In this document: positions 33,087 to 42,292 of the stretch, piece by piece
Layout of the letters: each line of letters starts with the position of its first letter
How positions within the stretch are numbered: position 1 is the first letter of the stretch
The notes under the pieces: model-generated
Database searches by the model: none
What the model saw: only the letters and a program-made list of their open reading frames with translations
What the model was told of the DNA's origin: nothing
From: Dactylosporangium aurantiacum
GTDB lineage: Bacteria > Actinomycetota > Actinomycetes > Mycobacteriales > Micromonosporaceae
NCBI RefSeq assembly: GCF_000716715.1
Contig: NZ_JNYJ01000003.1
Coordinates: 62,001-126,000 of the forward strand
DNA length: 64,000 nucleotides
Direction of reading: 5' to 3'
Translations under genes and position numbers: made by a program

Positions 33087-34327
33087 CGGATCGCGGCGAG
33101 GTGCTCCGGCGGCATGCTGCGGCGGGTGCTGCGCCGGTAGCGCCACACCTGCGCCGCGCCGAGCCCCCACAGCAGGTACTGCACCGCGAACGCCCACTTG
33201 AACGCGCCCAGCGACGGGTGCGCGGCCCCGGCCGGCGTCTGCACGTCCAGCAGCACCCCGATCGCCACGATCACCACGATCGAGGCGACGAACCCGCCGA
33301 CGTTCACGATGCCGGTCGCCCCGCCGATGCGGGCCGCCGGATTGAACGACCGCGCGTAGTCGAACCCGATCATCGAACCGGGCCCGTTCACGGCCAGGAC
33401 CACCATCAGGCCCGTCAGCACCGCGACCGGTGCGCGCCCCGGCCACAGCAGCACGACCGCCCACGCCGCCGCCGAGCTCGCCACGATGCCGAGCACCAGC
33501 GTCGAGCGGTGGTACGGCAACCGCCCGCAGAAGTGTCCGATCAGCGGCCCCAGCACGATGCCGCCGACGGTCAGCAGCGACAGCAGCAGCGCCGCGGTCG
33601 CCGGCGCCAGCCCCTCCCCCTGCGTCAGGAACGGGTAGCCCCACAGCAGCGCGAACACGCTGCCGGAGAACTGCGCCACGAAGTGCGTCCACAACCCGAG
33701 CCGGGTGCCGGGGTGCTCCCACGACCGCTTCAGCCCCAGGTCGGGCGCCCTGGCCGGTCTCGCCTGCCGCGGCTCCGGCGAGTCCTTCAGCGTGACGGCC
33801 ACCAGCGCGACCGCGGCGACCCCGAGCGCCGCGGAGCCCAGGAACGTCGCGGTCCAGCCCGCGTCGTGCAGCAGCACCACCAGCGGCACCGCCGACGACA
33901 ACGCACCGAGCTGCCCGACCATCCCGGTGAGCTGCACCATCAACGGATTGCGGCGCGGCGGATACCACATCGCCACGACCCGCAGCACGCTGATGAACGT
34001 CATCGCGTCGCCGACCCCGATGAGCACCCGCGCCGCGATCGCCGGGCCGATGTCGCCGGCGTACGCGAACAGCAGCTGCCCGACCACCATGAGCAACCCA
34101 CCGCCGACCAGCATCCGCCGCGACCCGAACCGGTCCAGCAGCACCCCGACGGGGATCTGCATACCGGCGTACACGGCCAGCTGCGCCACCGACAGCATCG
34201 CCAGCAGCGACGTGCCGACGCCGAACCGGTCCGCCGCGGCGACCCCGGCGACCCCGAGCGAAGAACGGTGGAACACGGCGATGATGTACGCGGTGAGCCC
34301 GATCGCCCACATGAGATGACGACGCAT
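33056..34327 (-). CDS. MFS transporter
   Basis: A 423-residue membrane protein with about twelve helices. LLDRFGSRRMLVGGGLLM is the conserved loop 2-3 signature of the major facilitator family; IIAVFHRSSLGVAGVAAADRF in TM1 and FGVGTSLLAMLSVAQLAVYAGMQ in TM2 suggest the nitrate/glucarate-like MFS group. A long cytoplasmic loop follows TM6 (SPEPRQARPARAPDLGLKRSWEHP). The substrate is unknown. I chose the ATG at 34327, preceded by AGGTG, where the first helix begins. It is divergent from the gene at 34474. Confidence 0.87.
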   Translation of the reverse strand: MRRHLMWAIGLTAYIIAVFHRSSLGVAGVAAADRFGVGTSLLAMLSVAQLAVYAGMQIPVGVLLDRFGSRRMLVGGGLLMVVGQLLFAYAGDIGPAIAARVLIGVGDAMTFISVLRVVAMWYPPRRNPLMVQLTGMVGQLGALSSAVPLVVLLHDAGWTATFLGSAALGVAAVALVAVTLKDSPEPRQARPARAPDLGLKRSWEHPGTRLGLWTHFVAQFSGSVFALLWGYPFLTQGEGLAPATAALLLSLLTVGGIVLGPLIGHFCGRLPYHRSTLVLGIVASSAAAWAVVLLWPGRAPVAVLTGLMVVLAVNGPGSMIGFDYARSFNPAARIGGATGIVNVGGFVASIVVIVAIGVLLDVQTPAGAAHPSLGAFKWAFAVQYLLWGLGAAQVWRYRRSTRRSMPPEHLAAIRRGEALPALG

Positions 34328-34473
34328 AGCACCTGCGACCGTAGCCGCCGGCAAGGCGTCGCGGGGCCGGTTGTGACGGCGCTCAAGTGTGGGCTTGCAG
34401 ACACCTCGTACGCTGTCCGGGTCCGGTACGTCCCGCGCCCGCCAGCTGTCGGCCCTTGTGAGGGATTCGTGTC

Positions 34474-35130
34474 ATGAGCGACCTGACCGCCACCCCGATC
34501 CGGTGGGAGCACTCGGGCGACGGCGAGTTCCCCTACCACGCCCAGGTCGACGGCCGCACGCTCACCGTCCGGGTCAACGACTTCCCGGCGGAGCCGCTGT
34601 ACACGCTCATCGTCGACGGCGACGAGCTGGTCGACCTCGACGACTGGCCCACGGTGTGGCGCCGCCCGCCGGTGCCGGCGCACCTGCTCGACCTGATCGC
34701 CCGGCCGATCACCACCGACCTGCTGTGGACGTGGGCGCAGCGGATCTGCGGGGTCACCACCGAGCACCCGGCCGAGGTCGCCGCGCTGCTCGGCCTGCCC
34801 GCCCCGACGCAGGACGAGTTCGGCCGGCTCTTCGTGCAGCCCAGCCCGCCCGGCACCGCCCGGCTGGAGCTGTCCGTGAACAACCACGCCGGCCTGTCCG
34901 CCGTCGTCATCCACTTCACCGAGCCGGCCCTGACCCGGGCGGAGCTCGACGCGTGCTTCGGCCCGAGCGACGACCTGCCGCGCGTCCACTGGGACTCCGC
35001 GCACGTGACCGCCCACCGGATCACCGCCCCGGCCGCCCCGCTGTCGTGCACGCTGCTGTCGTCGTTCAGCACCGAGGCCACCCCGTCGGCCCGCGCCTCC
35101 CGGCTCACCCTGCGCCGCGACCACCACTGA
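34474..35130 (+). CDS. Conserved hypothetical protein
   Basis: A 218-residue acidic soluble protein with no recognised domain. The N-terminal third is beta-rich (EFPYHAQVDGRTLTVRVNDFP, LYTLIVDGDELVDLDDWP), the middle helical (VPAHLLDLIARPITTDLL). GAGGG lies 11 nt before the ATG. Divergent from the MFS transporter and 46 bp before the SNF2 helicase gene, with which it could be co-transcribed. No function can be proposed. Confidence 0.7.
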   Translation: MSDLTATPIRWEHSGDGEFPYHAQVDGRTLTVRVNDFPAEPLYTLIVDGDELVDLDDWPTVWRRPPVPAHLLDLIARPITTDLLWTWAQRICGVTTEHPAEVAALLGLPAPTQDEFGRLFVQPSPPGTARLELSVNNHAGLSAVVIHFTEPALTRAELDACFGPSDDLPRVHWDSAHVTAHRITAPAAPLSCTLLSSFSTEATPSARASRLTLRRDHH

Positions 35131-35176
35131 CCCCGGCGTGCCGGCCGCCGTCCCCGCCGGGCAGTAGGGTCTTCGG

Positions 35177-38100
35177 GTGAACGTCGTGCACGGGGTCATC
35201 ACCGCCGAGGGCCGGCTCGCCTGCTGGGCCGAGACCACGCCCGGCCCCGCGTCCGGGGTGCAGCGCCGGCCGCGGCGGGCGGTGCCGCACCCGTTCGCCG
35301 TGCTGCCCCCACTGCCGGGCGAGGTGGGGACTGCGGACCTGGCACTGCCGACGGTCGGCTCACGCCCGGCGCCGTCCCCCGAGCTGGCCGCTGCGACCGC
35401 CGGCCCTGCCGCCGCGACCAGGACGATGCTGTGGACCGTGCCCATCGTGTACGTGCCCCCCGCCACCGACCTCGAGACGCTGCTCCTCGCCGGCATCGAC
35501 CTCCTGGTTGAGGACGCCGCGCTCGGGGACGCCGCGGAGTCCTCCGGAACGACGAACGCCGGCGTGCCGGCGCCCGCCACGGCGGACGCGGGGACGGGCG
35601 TGAGGGCGGCGGGCGGGGTGCGGGCCGGGTCGTCGATCGGGGCGTTGACGGATCTGGTGACGTTCGCCGACGACCTGGTGCGCCGCGGCCGGGTGCTGCC
35701 CGACCTCCTCGACCACCCGATCGAGGCCCGCTGGCGTCCGGTGCTGTGGGGCGACGACGCGATGACGTTCGAGGCATTGTGGCGGGCGATGCCGGGGGTC
35801 GCGTACGCCGGCGGGGACCTCACCGCCGAGGAGGCCGTCCGGGCGGTGCTGGACCACCAGGTCGACGCGCTCGTCCGGGCGCGGCTGGGCGACCGGCCGA
35901 TCGTCGCCGACGGGCAGATCCGCCAGGACGGTACGGTCCGCGCGTGGTTGGCGGCACTCACCGGCCCGGACGCGACCCTGCGCGAGCGGCCCGCTGCTGG
36001 TGGCGCTGCCGTCGTCAATGGCGATCGGGAGAACCGCCGCCGACCCGATGCGGTAACCGCCGCCGCGACCGACCACCGCGCCAGCGACCCGTCCCCGGAC
36101 CGCGCCAGCGACGCGCCCGCCGACGCATCCCGCCACCCGGCCGTTGACGCGACCAACGCCGCAACCAACACCGCAACCAACACCGCGGGGACCGCGACCC
36201 GGACTGCGACCGGGACCGCGACCGTGGACGGCGACGCGACTGGGACCGTGGACGGCGGCGCGACCAGCAAAGCGGGCGGCGGCGGGGCGGGGCGGAACGA
36301 AGGCGCCGGGGTCGGGGTGGCGGTGCGGGAGAGCACCGACGTGCGCCGGGTCCGGGACGCGGTCAGGCGGTGGGCGGCGAGCGGGCGGCCCTCAGCGGTG
36401 CGGCTGTGCTTCCGGCTGACGTTCGTCGAGGAGTTCGACGACGAGCCCGACGACGCGGTCGCCGCGCACGGCCGCGGCGCCCGCGACACCACCGCGCACG
36501 GCGGGCGGAACCTCCACATCACCCCGCACCGCCCCGCAGGCCGCCACATCACCGCCGTCCGCCGCGGGGCAATGGACGCCTCCGAAGACGGGCCCGCAGG
36601 CCACATCACCGGCCCCCGCCGCGGCGGAAACGACACCCTCGGGGACGGGGACCGGCCCGCAGGCCACATCACCGCTCCCCACCGCCGGGAAAGCGACACC
36701 CCCGGGGACGGGGACGGGCCCGCGGGCCACATCACCTCCCTCCGCCGCGGGGAAAGCGACACCCCCGGGGACGGGGACGGGCCCGCAGACCCTTACCTCG
36801 CCGGGAATGGGCACGGGCACGGGCGGGGCGACGCCCGGGTCGAGCGCGGCCCGGGCCACGTGGACGACGGGCGGGACACGTCAGGGTGGCTGGTGGAGTT
36901 TCTCCTGCAGCCGGTGGCCGAGCCCGGGTTGCTGGTGCCGGCGCGGGACGTGTGGCGCGACGCGTCGTCGCCGCTCTTCCGGTGGGTCGACTACCCGCAG
37001 GACGTGCTGCTGGAGGACCTGGGGCGGGCCAGCCGGCTGTGGGCGGAGCTGGACGGGGCGCTGCACCAGGCGCGGCCCGAGCAGCTGCGGCTGGACACGG
37101 TCGGCGCCTACGACTTCCTGCGGCACGCGGGGGTGCTGCACGACGCGGGCTTCGGGGTGCTGCTGCCGGCGCAGTGGCAGCGGCGGCAGGATCTGGGGCT
37201 GACGCTGACGACCCACCCGGTGCAGCCGGCGAGCCCGGTGCTGCGGGACACGACCGCCAACCGGGACGCGATCGTGCGCTACCGGTGGGGGCTCGCGATC
37301 GGTGACGAGTTCCTCAGCGAGGCGGACCTGCAGGAGCTGGCCCGGGCGAAGGTGCCGCTGGTGCGGCTGCGGGGCAGGTGGGTGCACCTGGACCGGGAGC
37401 GGCTGCGGGCCGGCCTGGCCTTCCTCGCCCGTGGCGGGCAGGGGCACATGACGGCCGGTGAGGCGATGCGCCTGGTGCGGCTGGTGCCGGAGGGTGACCT
37501 GCCGCTGCCGGTCACCGGCGTGGACGGCACCGGGTGGCTCGCGGACCTGCTGACCGGGCGGGCGGTGGAGCGCCTGGAGCTGCTGGACGCGCCGGCGTCG
37601 CTGGCCACGACGCTGCGGCCCTACCAGCGCAAGGGCCTGTCGTGGCTGGCCTTCCTCGACGGGCTCGGGGTCGGGGCACTGCTCGCCGACGACATGGGGC
37701 TGGGCAAGACGGTGCAGGTGCTGGCGCTGGAGGCGCTGCTGCGCGAGCGCGGGCCGCGACCGCCGACGCTGGTGGTGTGCCCGCTGTCGGTGCTGGGCAA
37801 CTGGCGGCGGGAGATCGGGCGCTTCACCCCGGGGCTGCGGGTCGCGGTGCACCACGGCACGGAGCGGCAGCTGCGCGACGACGTCGACCTGGTCCTCACC
37901 ACCTATCAGGTCGCGACCCGGGACGCGGACCGGCTCGCGGCGCGGGACTGGGACCGGATCGTGCTCGACGAGGCGCAGCACGTGAAGAACAGCACCAGCG
38001 CCGCGGCCAGGGCGGTGCGGCGGATCCCGGCGCGGCACCGGGTGGCGCTGACCGGCACGCCGGTGGAGAACCGGCTGACGGAGCTGTGGTCGATCGCGGA

Positions 38101-39019
38101 CTTCCTCAACCCGGGCATCCTGGGGCCGGCGAGCATCTTCCGGGCCCGCTACTCGGTGCCGGTCGAACGCTACGGCGACGCCGACGCGGCGGCCCGGCTG
38201 CGGCGGGTCACCCGCCCGTTCCTGCTGCGGCGGGTGAAGACCGACCGGGCCGTCATCGCCGACCTGCCGGACAAGCTGGAGCGCCGGCAATGGTGCAACC
38301 TGACCCTGGAACAGGCGACGCTCTACAAGGCGGTCGTCGACGAGCTCTTCGTGAAGCTGCGCGAAGGGCGGGCCGGTGAGCAGCGCAAGGGGCTGGTGCT
38401 GTCGGCGATGACGAAGCTCAAGCAGGTGTGCAACCATCCGGCGCACCTGATGGGTGACGGCACGCCGCTGGCGGGCCGGTCGGGGAAGCTGGCGCGGCTG
38501 GAGGAGATCCTCGCCGCGGCGCTGGACGCGGGCGACCGGGCGCTGGTCTTCACCCAGTTCGCCAAGTTCGGCCACCTGCTGACGCCCTACCTGGCGGCGC
38601 GGCTCGGCACCGGGGTCGAGTTCCTGCACGGGGGGACGGCGAAGGGGGCCCGCGACGCGATGGTGCAGCGTTTCCAGTCCGGGGACGGCCCGGGGGTGCT
38701 GCTGCTGTCGCTGAAGGCGGGCGGGACGGGGCTGAATCTGACCGCGGCGAACCATGTCGTGCACGTGGACCGGTGGTGGAACCCGGCGACCGAGCAGCAG
38801 GCGACCGACCGGGCCTTCCGCATCGGGCAGCGCCGGGACGTGCAGGTGCACACCTTCGTGTGCGTCGGCACGATCGAGGAGCGCGTCGACGCGGTGATGG
38901 CGGAGAAACGCACCCTCGCCGGGGTCGCCGTCGGCAGCGGCGAGGGGTGGCTCACCGGCCTGTCGACCGACGACCTGCTGGACCTGATGACGCTGCGGCC
39001 GGAGGCGACCGATGCGTGA
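35177..39019 (+). CDS. SNF2-family helicase with low-complexity repeat insertion
   Basis: A 1280-residue protein. The C-terminal third is a full SNF2 motor: LRPYQRKGLSWLAFL (about 813), LADDMGLGKTVQ (motif I), DEAQHVKN (II), LTGTPVENRL (III) and ATDRAFRIGQRR (VI). About residues 560-780 hold the SNF2-associated domain of bacterial members. The N-terminal region is interrupted by low-complexity sequence: an Ala/Thr/Asn-rich tract (about 300-375) and Gly/Asp/Pro/His-rich 21-residue repeats (475-537). Without the insertions it would be near the usual 1000-1050 residues. It probably remodels protein-nucleic-acid complexes. The start is the GTG at 35177. The 3' end overlaps the SWIM gene by 8 bp, the standard partner of this helicase type. 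Confidence 0.93.
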   Translation: MNVVHGVITAEGRLACWAETTPGPASGVQRRPRRAVPHPFAVLPPLPGEVGTADLALPTVGSRPAPSPELAAATAGPAAATRTMLWTVPIVYVPPATDLETLLLAGIDLLVEDAALGDAAESSGTTNAGVPAPATADAGTGVRAAGGVRAGSSIGALTDLVTFADDLVRRGRVLPDLLDHPIEARWRPVLWGDDAMTFEALWRAMPGVAYAGGDLTAEEAVRAVLDHQVDALVRARLGDRPIVADGQIRQDGTVRAWLAALTGPDATLRERPAAGGAAVVNGDRENRRRPDAVTAAATDHRASDPSPDRASDAPADASRHPAVDATNAATNTATNTAGTATRTATGTATVDGDATGTVDGGATSKAGGGGAGRNEGAGVGVAVRESTDVRRVRDAVRRWAASGRPSAVRLCFRLTFVEEFDDEPDDAVAAHGRGARDTTAHGGRNLHITPHRPAGRHITAVRRGAMDASEDGPAGHITGPRRGGNDTLGDGDRPAGHITAPHRRESDTPGDGDGPAGHITSLRRGESDTPGDGDGPADPYLAGNGHGHGRGDARVERGPGHVDDGRDTSGWLVEFLLQPVAEPGLLVPARDVWRDASSPLFRWVDYPQDVLLEDLGRASRLWAELDGALHQARPEQLRLDTVGAYDFLRHAGVLHDAGFGVLLPAQWQRRQDLGLTLTTHPVQPASPVLRDTTANRDAIVRYRWGLAIGDEFLSEADLQELARAKVPLVRLRGRWVHLDRERLRAGLAFLARGGQGHMTAGEAMRLVRLVPEGDLPLPVTGVDGTGWLADLLTGRAVERLELLDAPASLATTLRPYQRKGLSWLAFLDGLGVGALLADDMGLGKTVQVLALEALLRERGPRPPTLVVCPLSVLGNWRREIGRFTPGLRVAVHHGTERQLRDDVDLVLTTYQVATRDADRLAARDWDRIVLDEAQHVKNSTSAAARAVRRIPARHRVALTGTPVENRLTELWSIADFLNPGILGPASIFRARYSVPVERYGDADAAARLRRVTRPFLLRRVKTDRAVIADLPDKLERRQWCNLTLEQATLYKAVVDELFVKLREGRAGEQRKGLVLSAMTKLKQVCNHPAHLMGDGTPLAGRSGKLARLEEILAAALDAGDRALVFTQFAKFGHLLTPYLAARLGTGVEFLHGGTAKGARDAMVQRFQSGDGPGVLLLSLKAGGTGLNLTAANHVVHVDRWWNPATEQQATDRAFRIGQRRDVQVHTFVCVGTIEERVDAVMAEKRTLAGVAVGSGEGWLTGLSTDDLLDLMTLRPEATDA
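36599..36787 (+). repeat. 63-bp in-frame tandem repeat x3 inside the SNF2 gene
   Basis: Units at 36599-36661, 36662-36724 and 36725-36787, each encoding 21 residues of the form GHIT-x3-RR/GxxDT-PGDGDGPA. Units 2 and 3 are nearly identical, unit 1 is diverged, and a degenerate fourth (HITAVRRG...EDGPA) precedes them. The length is a multiple of three, so copy-number change would keep the frame. Confidence 0.9.
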
Positions 39020-39794
39020 CACGAGGTGGTCCCACCAGTTCATCGCCATGCTGGAATCCTTGCGGATGGGTACGACATTTTCCGTCGGCCGCCGCTACGC
39101 CCGCGCCGGGCACGTGCGGTCGCTGACCATCTCCAGCAGCGTGGTGACCGCGCTGGTGCTCGACGAGGACGGGGCGACGTACCGGTCCCGGATCGCGACG
39201 CGGGCGTTCTCCGCCGCGGACTGGTCACGCATCGAGCGGGCCCTCGCGCAGGAGGCGATCCACGCGGCGAAGCTGCTGGCCGGGCAGCTGCCCGACGACC
39301 TGGACCGGATCCTCGGCGGGTTCGGGCTGTCACTGTTCCCGCAGAGCCTCGCGGACCTGGTGATGGACTGCGACTGCCCGGGCTGGCAGAAACCGTGCCG
39401 GCACCTGACCGCCGCCTGCTACGTGCTGGCCGAGTCGTTCGACAACGACCCGTTCGGCATCCTCGCCTGGCGCGGCAAGGGCCGCGACGAGCTCCTCGAA
39501 CAGCTGCGCGGGCACCGGGTGTCGGCACTGAGCCACATCGCCGCCGAGGCGCGACCGGAGCGCACCGAAGCGCAACCGACCGCCGGGTTCTGGACCGCCG
39601 GGCCGCGGCTGCCGAAGCCCCCGGAGCCGCTGCCCGGCACGGTCGTGCGCAGCGACGCGATCCTCGACCAGCTCGACGCGCTGGAGCTCACCGTCGGCCG
39701 GTTCGAGGTCGGCGACCTGCTCCGTGATGCTTACCGCACACTGGGTTGCGAAGCGAAAGACCCAGCCGGTACCGTCGAGGGCAATCGCGGCTGA
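39012..39794 (+). CDS. SWIM zinc-finger protein
   Basis: A 260-residue protein. The SWIM motif CxCPxxxxxCxH is present as CDCPGWQKPCRH near residue 120, within a region typical of bacterial SWIM proteins. The N-terminal RMGTTFSVGRRYARAGHV is also conserved in the family. SWIM domains bind nucleic acid or protein, and in bacteria they occur fused to or beside SNF2 helicases. Here the ATG overlaps the SNF2 stop by 8 bp, so the two are translated together and probably act as one complex. Confidence 0.88.
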   Translation: MRDTRWSHQFIAMLESLRMGTTFSVGRRYARAGHVRSLTISSSVVTALVLDEDGATYRSRIATRAFSAADWSRIERALAQEAIHAAKLLAGQLPDDLDRILGGFGLSLFPQSLADLVMDCDCPGWQKPCRHLTAACYVLAESFDNDPFGILAWRGKGRDELLEQLRGHRVSALSHIAAEARPERTEAQPTAGFWTAGPRLPKPPEPLPGTVVRSDAILDQLDALELTVGRFEVGDLLRDAYRTLGCEAKDPAGTVEGNRG

Positions 39795-39810
39795 TGCAGG
39801 CCGCGGTCAC

Positions 39811-39901
39811 GGCCGAGAGGCGCTGCGACGGGCCCGTCAGGGTTCGCCACGCTCGGTCGATGACTACCCTTGACCCAAGGGCGCCTCCTGTCACCGGGAG
39901 G
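39811..39901 (+). promoter_or_regulatory. S-adenosylhomocysteine (SAH) riboswitch
   Basis: Directly upstream of ahcY. P1 pairs GGCCGAG (39811-39817) with CTCGGTC (39852-39858). The conserved GGCGCTGC segment follows P1, then a GACG/CGTC hairpin and the conserved CAGG (39838-39841). The pseudoknot pairs AGGCGC (39818-39823) with GCGCCT (39881-39886), as in the known SAH aptamer. A 10-nt insertion lies between CAGG and the 3' strand of P1. CCTCC at 39884-39888 can pair with the ribosome-binding site GGAGG at 39897-39901. Forming the ligand-stabilised pseudoknot would occupy part of CCTCC and free the site, so SAH should switch translation on. Known SAH riboswitches sit before ahcY and behave this way. 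Confidence 0.75.
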
Positions 39902-39913
39902 TGACCTCAGGCT

Positions 39914-41374
39914 ATGCACAAGTATCTGCAGACGCGCAACGGGATCGAGTTCGCCGTTGCCGATCTCTCCCTCGCGGCCGCCGGCCGCACCCAGATCCGC
40001 CTCGCCGAGCACGAGATGCCGGGCCTGATGGCGACGCGCCGGGAGTTCGCCGACGCGCAGCCGCTGCGGGGCGCGCGGATCGCCGGTTCGCTGCACATGA
40101 CGGTGCAGACGGCGGTGCTCATCGAGACCCTGGTCGCGCTCGGCGCGCAGGTCCGCTGGGTCTCCTGCAACATCTTCTCCACCCAGGACGAGGCCGCCGC
40201 CGCGGTGGTCGTCGGCCCCGACGGCACCGTCGAGGCGCCGAAGGGCACGTCGGTGTTCGCGTGGAAGGGCGAGACCCTCGCCGAGTACTGGTGGTGCACG
40301 GACCAGCTGTTCGACTTCGGCGACGGGCTGGGCCCGAACATGATCGTCGACGACGGCGGCGACGCCACGCTGCTGGTGCACAAGGGCGTCGAGTTCGAGG
40401 CCGCGGGGCGGGTCCCGCAGCCCACGGACGCCGACTCCGAGGAGTACGCGCTCGTCCTCGGTACCCTCGGCGACAGCCTCGCCAAGGACGCCCGGCGGTT
40501 CACGAAGCTGGCCGCCGGCATCCGGGGCGTCACCGAGGAGACCACCAACGGCGTCAAGCGGCTCTACAAGCTGGCCGAGGCCGGTGAGCTGCTGTTCCCG
40601 GCGATCAACGTGAACGACTCGGTGACCAAGTCGAAGTTCGACAACACGTACGGCATCCGGCATTCGCTGCTGGACGGCATCAACCGGGCCACGGACGTGA
40701 TGCTCGCCGGGAAGCTGGCGGTCGTCTGCGGCTACGGCGACGTGGGCAAGGGCGCGGCGGAGGCGCTGCGCGGCATGGGCGCCCGGGTCGTCGTCACCGA
40801 GATCGACCCGATCTGCGCGCTGCAGGCGGCGATGCACGGGCTGCCCGTGGTGCGCCTCGGCGACGTGGTGGAGACGGCCGACCTGTTCATCACGACGACC
40901 GGCAACAAGGACATCATCATGGCCGCCGACCTGGCCAGGATGAAGCACAACGCGATCGTCGGCAACGTCGGCCACTTCGACAACGAGATCGACATGGCGG
41001 GTCTGGCCCGGGTCCCCGGCATCGTGAAGAACGAGATCAAGCCGCAGGTGCACGAGTGGACGTTCCCCGACGGCCACGCGATCATCGTGCTGTCCGAGGG
41101 CCGGCTGCTCAACCTCGGCAACGCGACCGGGCACCCGAGCTTCGTGATGTCCAACAGCTTCACCAACCAGACGATCGCGCAGATCGAGCTGTTCACGAAG
41201 CCGGACGCCTACGAGCGTCAGGTGTACCGCCTGCCGAAGCACCTCGACGAGAAGGTGGCGAAGCTGCACCTCGAGGCGCTCGGCGTGCGGCTCACCGAGC
41301 TGAGCAAGGAGCAGGCGGAGTACATCGGCGTGGACGTGGCCGGTCCGTACAAGCCGGAGCACTACCGCTACTGA
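39914..41374 (+). CDS. ahcY: Adenosylhomocysteinase
   Basis: A 486-residue cytoplasmic NAD-dependent enzyme that hydrolyses S-adenosylhomocysteine to adenosine and homocysteine, removing the inhibitory product of methyltransferases. [54 protein letters not shown] and [20 protein letters not shown] (NAD-binding) are signatures, and the C-terminal KPEHYRY is the universal tail whose Lys and Tyr reach the partner NAD site. The length is normal for the bacterial form with an insertion. GGGAGGTGA lies upstream of the ATG within the SAH riboswitch expression platform. It converges on the SRPBCC gene with a 7-bp overlap of ends. Confidence 0.97.
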   Translation: MHKYLQTRNGIEFAVADLSLAAAGRTQIRLAEHEMPGLMATRREFADAQPLRGARIAGSLHMTVQTAVLIETLVALGAQVRWVSCNIFSTQDEAAAAVVVGPDGTVEAPKGTSVFAWKGETLAEYWWCTDQLFDFGDGLGPNMIVDDGGDATLLVHKGVEFEAAGRVPQPTDADSEEYALVLGTLGDSLAKDARRFTKLAAGIRGVTEETTNGVKRLYKLAEAGELLFPAINVNDSVTKSKFDNTYGIRHSLLDGINRATDVMLAGKLAVVCGYGDVGKGAAEALRGMGARVVVTEIDPICALQAAMHGLPVVRLGDVVETADLFITTTGNKDIIMAADLARMKHNAIVGNVGHFDNEIDMAGLARVPGIVKNEIKPQVHEWTFPDGHAIIVLSEGRLLNLGNATGHPSFVMSNSFTNQTIAQIELFTKPDAYERQVYRLPKHLDEKVAKLHLEALGVRLTELSKEQAEYIGVDVAGPYKPEHYRY

Positions 41375-41784
41375 CGGTCGGTGCTCTCCTCGCAGAACCG
41401 TTTGAATCCCTTGAGGTCCATGTGCAGCCGGGCGTGCAGTGCCGCGTCCGGCTGCCGCTCGAGCAGCTGCACCATGCTGTCGTCCAGTTGCACGACCGCG
41501 ACCACGTTGGTGGCGTCCTCGCCGAGCGGCTCCAGCCAGAACGACTCCACCAGCGCGTCGCTGTCCCAGCGGACGAACCGGCCCGGCTCGACGTCGTTGA
41601 GCACGGCGTCGACCTCGACCCGCCGACCGCCGATGTCGAACGCGAGGTGCGCCGCGGTGTCGTGGACCGGCGTGACGCCGAGGACCCCGGACATGAACCG
41701 GGAGTATTCGCTGAACCGCACGAGGTGCTCGTAGGCGGACATCGGCGGCACCGCCACCCGCATCGAGTCCTGGGTGACAATCAT
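41368..41784 (-). CDS. SRPBCC-family (START/polyketide-cyclase-like) protein
   Basis: A 138-residue small hydrophobic-ligand-binding fold. [18 protein letters not shown] is the N-terminal helix pair, followed by seven strands ([52 protein letters not shown]) and the long C-terminal helix. The fold covers cyclases, aromatase-like proteins and lipid-binding proteins; none is favoured. The stop overlaps the convergent ahcY stop. The start at the ATG at 41784 is preceded by GGGGG. Confidence 0.75.
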   Translation of the reverse strand: MIVTQDSMRVAVPPMSAYEHLVRFSEYSRFMSGVLGVTPVHDTAAHLAFDIGGRRVEVDAVLNDVEPGRFVRWDSDALVESFWLEPLGEDATNVVAVVQLDDSMVQLLERQPDAALHARLHMDLKGFKRFCEESTDRQ

Positions 41785-41839
41785 GGGGACCACCCCCTTC
41801 GCAGTTTCAACCGTACGCGCAGAAACGGGCAGCCTCGTC

Positions 41840-42244
41840 GTGACGCACCTGCGGCAGTTCGAGTGGACCGACTACGACGCCGTCGTGGCCGTCTGGGCCG
41901 CGGCCGCCCGCGACGTGGTGCCCCGGGCGGAGCTGGAGGCGAAGCTGGCCCGCGACCCGGAGCTGTTCGTGGTGGCCGAGACGCACGGCACGCTCAGCGG
42001 GGTCGTGATGGGCACGTACGACGGCCGCCGAGGCTGGATCCTGCGACTGGCCGTGGATCCGCGGCACCGGCGGCAAGGGATCGCGACGCGGCTCGTGCGG
42101 GAGGTCGAGCGCCGCCTCGCCGCGCTGGGCTGCCCGCGGGTGAACCTGCTCGTGCTGCCGGACAACGCGGCCGGGCTGGCGTTCTGGCAGGCACTGGGCT
42201 ATCTGCCGTGCCCCGATGTGCTGTGCACCAAGCCGCTGGGGTGA
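41840..42244 (+). CDS. GNAT-family N-acetyltransferase
   Basis: A 134-residue acetyltransferase. VDPRHRRQGIATRLVREVERRL contains the acetyl-CoA-binding Q/R-x-x-G-x-G/A loop, preceded by GWILRLAV (strand 4) and followed by VNLLVLPDNAAGLAFWQALGYL (strand 5 and the final motif). The substrate is not deducible. The GTG at 41840 is preferred over ATGs at 41774 and 41783, which would overlap the divergent SRPBCC start; it has no clear ribosome-binding site, so a leaderless transcript is possible. Confidence 0.8.
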   Translation: MTHLRQFEWTDYDAVVAVWAAAARDVVPRAELEAKLARDPELFVVAETHGTLSGVVMGTYDGRRGWILRLAVDPRHRRQGIATRLVREVERRLAALGCPRVNLLVLPDNAAGLAFWQALGYLPCPDVLCTKPLG

Positions 42245-42292
42245 GTCGGTTTCCGGACACGGCCGCATCGACGCCGGTGCCACGCTGTGCGG

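Noticed and set aside
34000..36762. Long minus-strand open frame (about 920 codons) across the MFS and SNF2 genes
   Set aside because: It is Ser/Pro/Arg-rich shadow sequence antisense to well-supported genes and crosses a divergent promoter.
36599..36787. CRISPR-like spaced repeats
   Set aside because: The repeats are contiguous, in frame within the SNF2 gene, and have no spacers or cas genes nearby.
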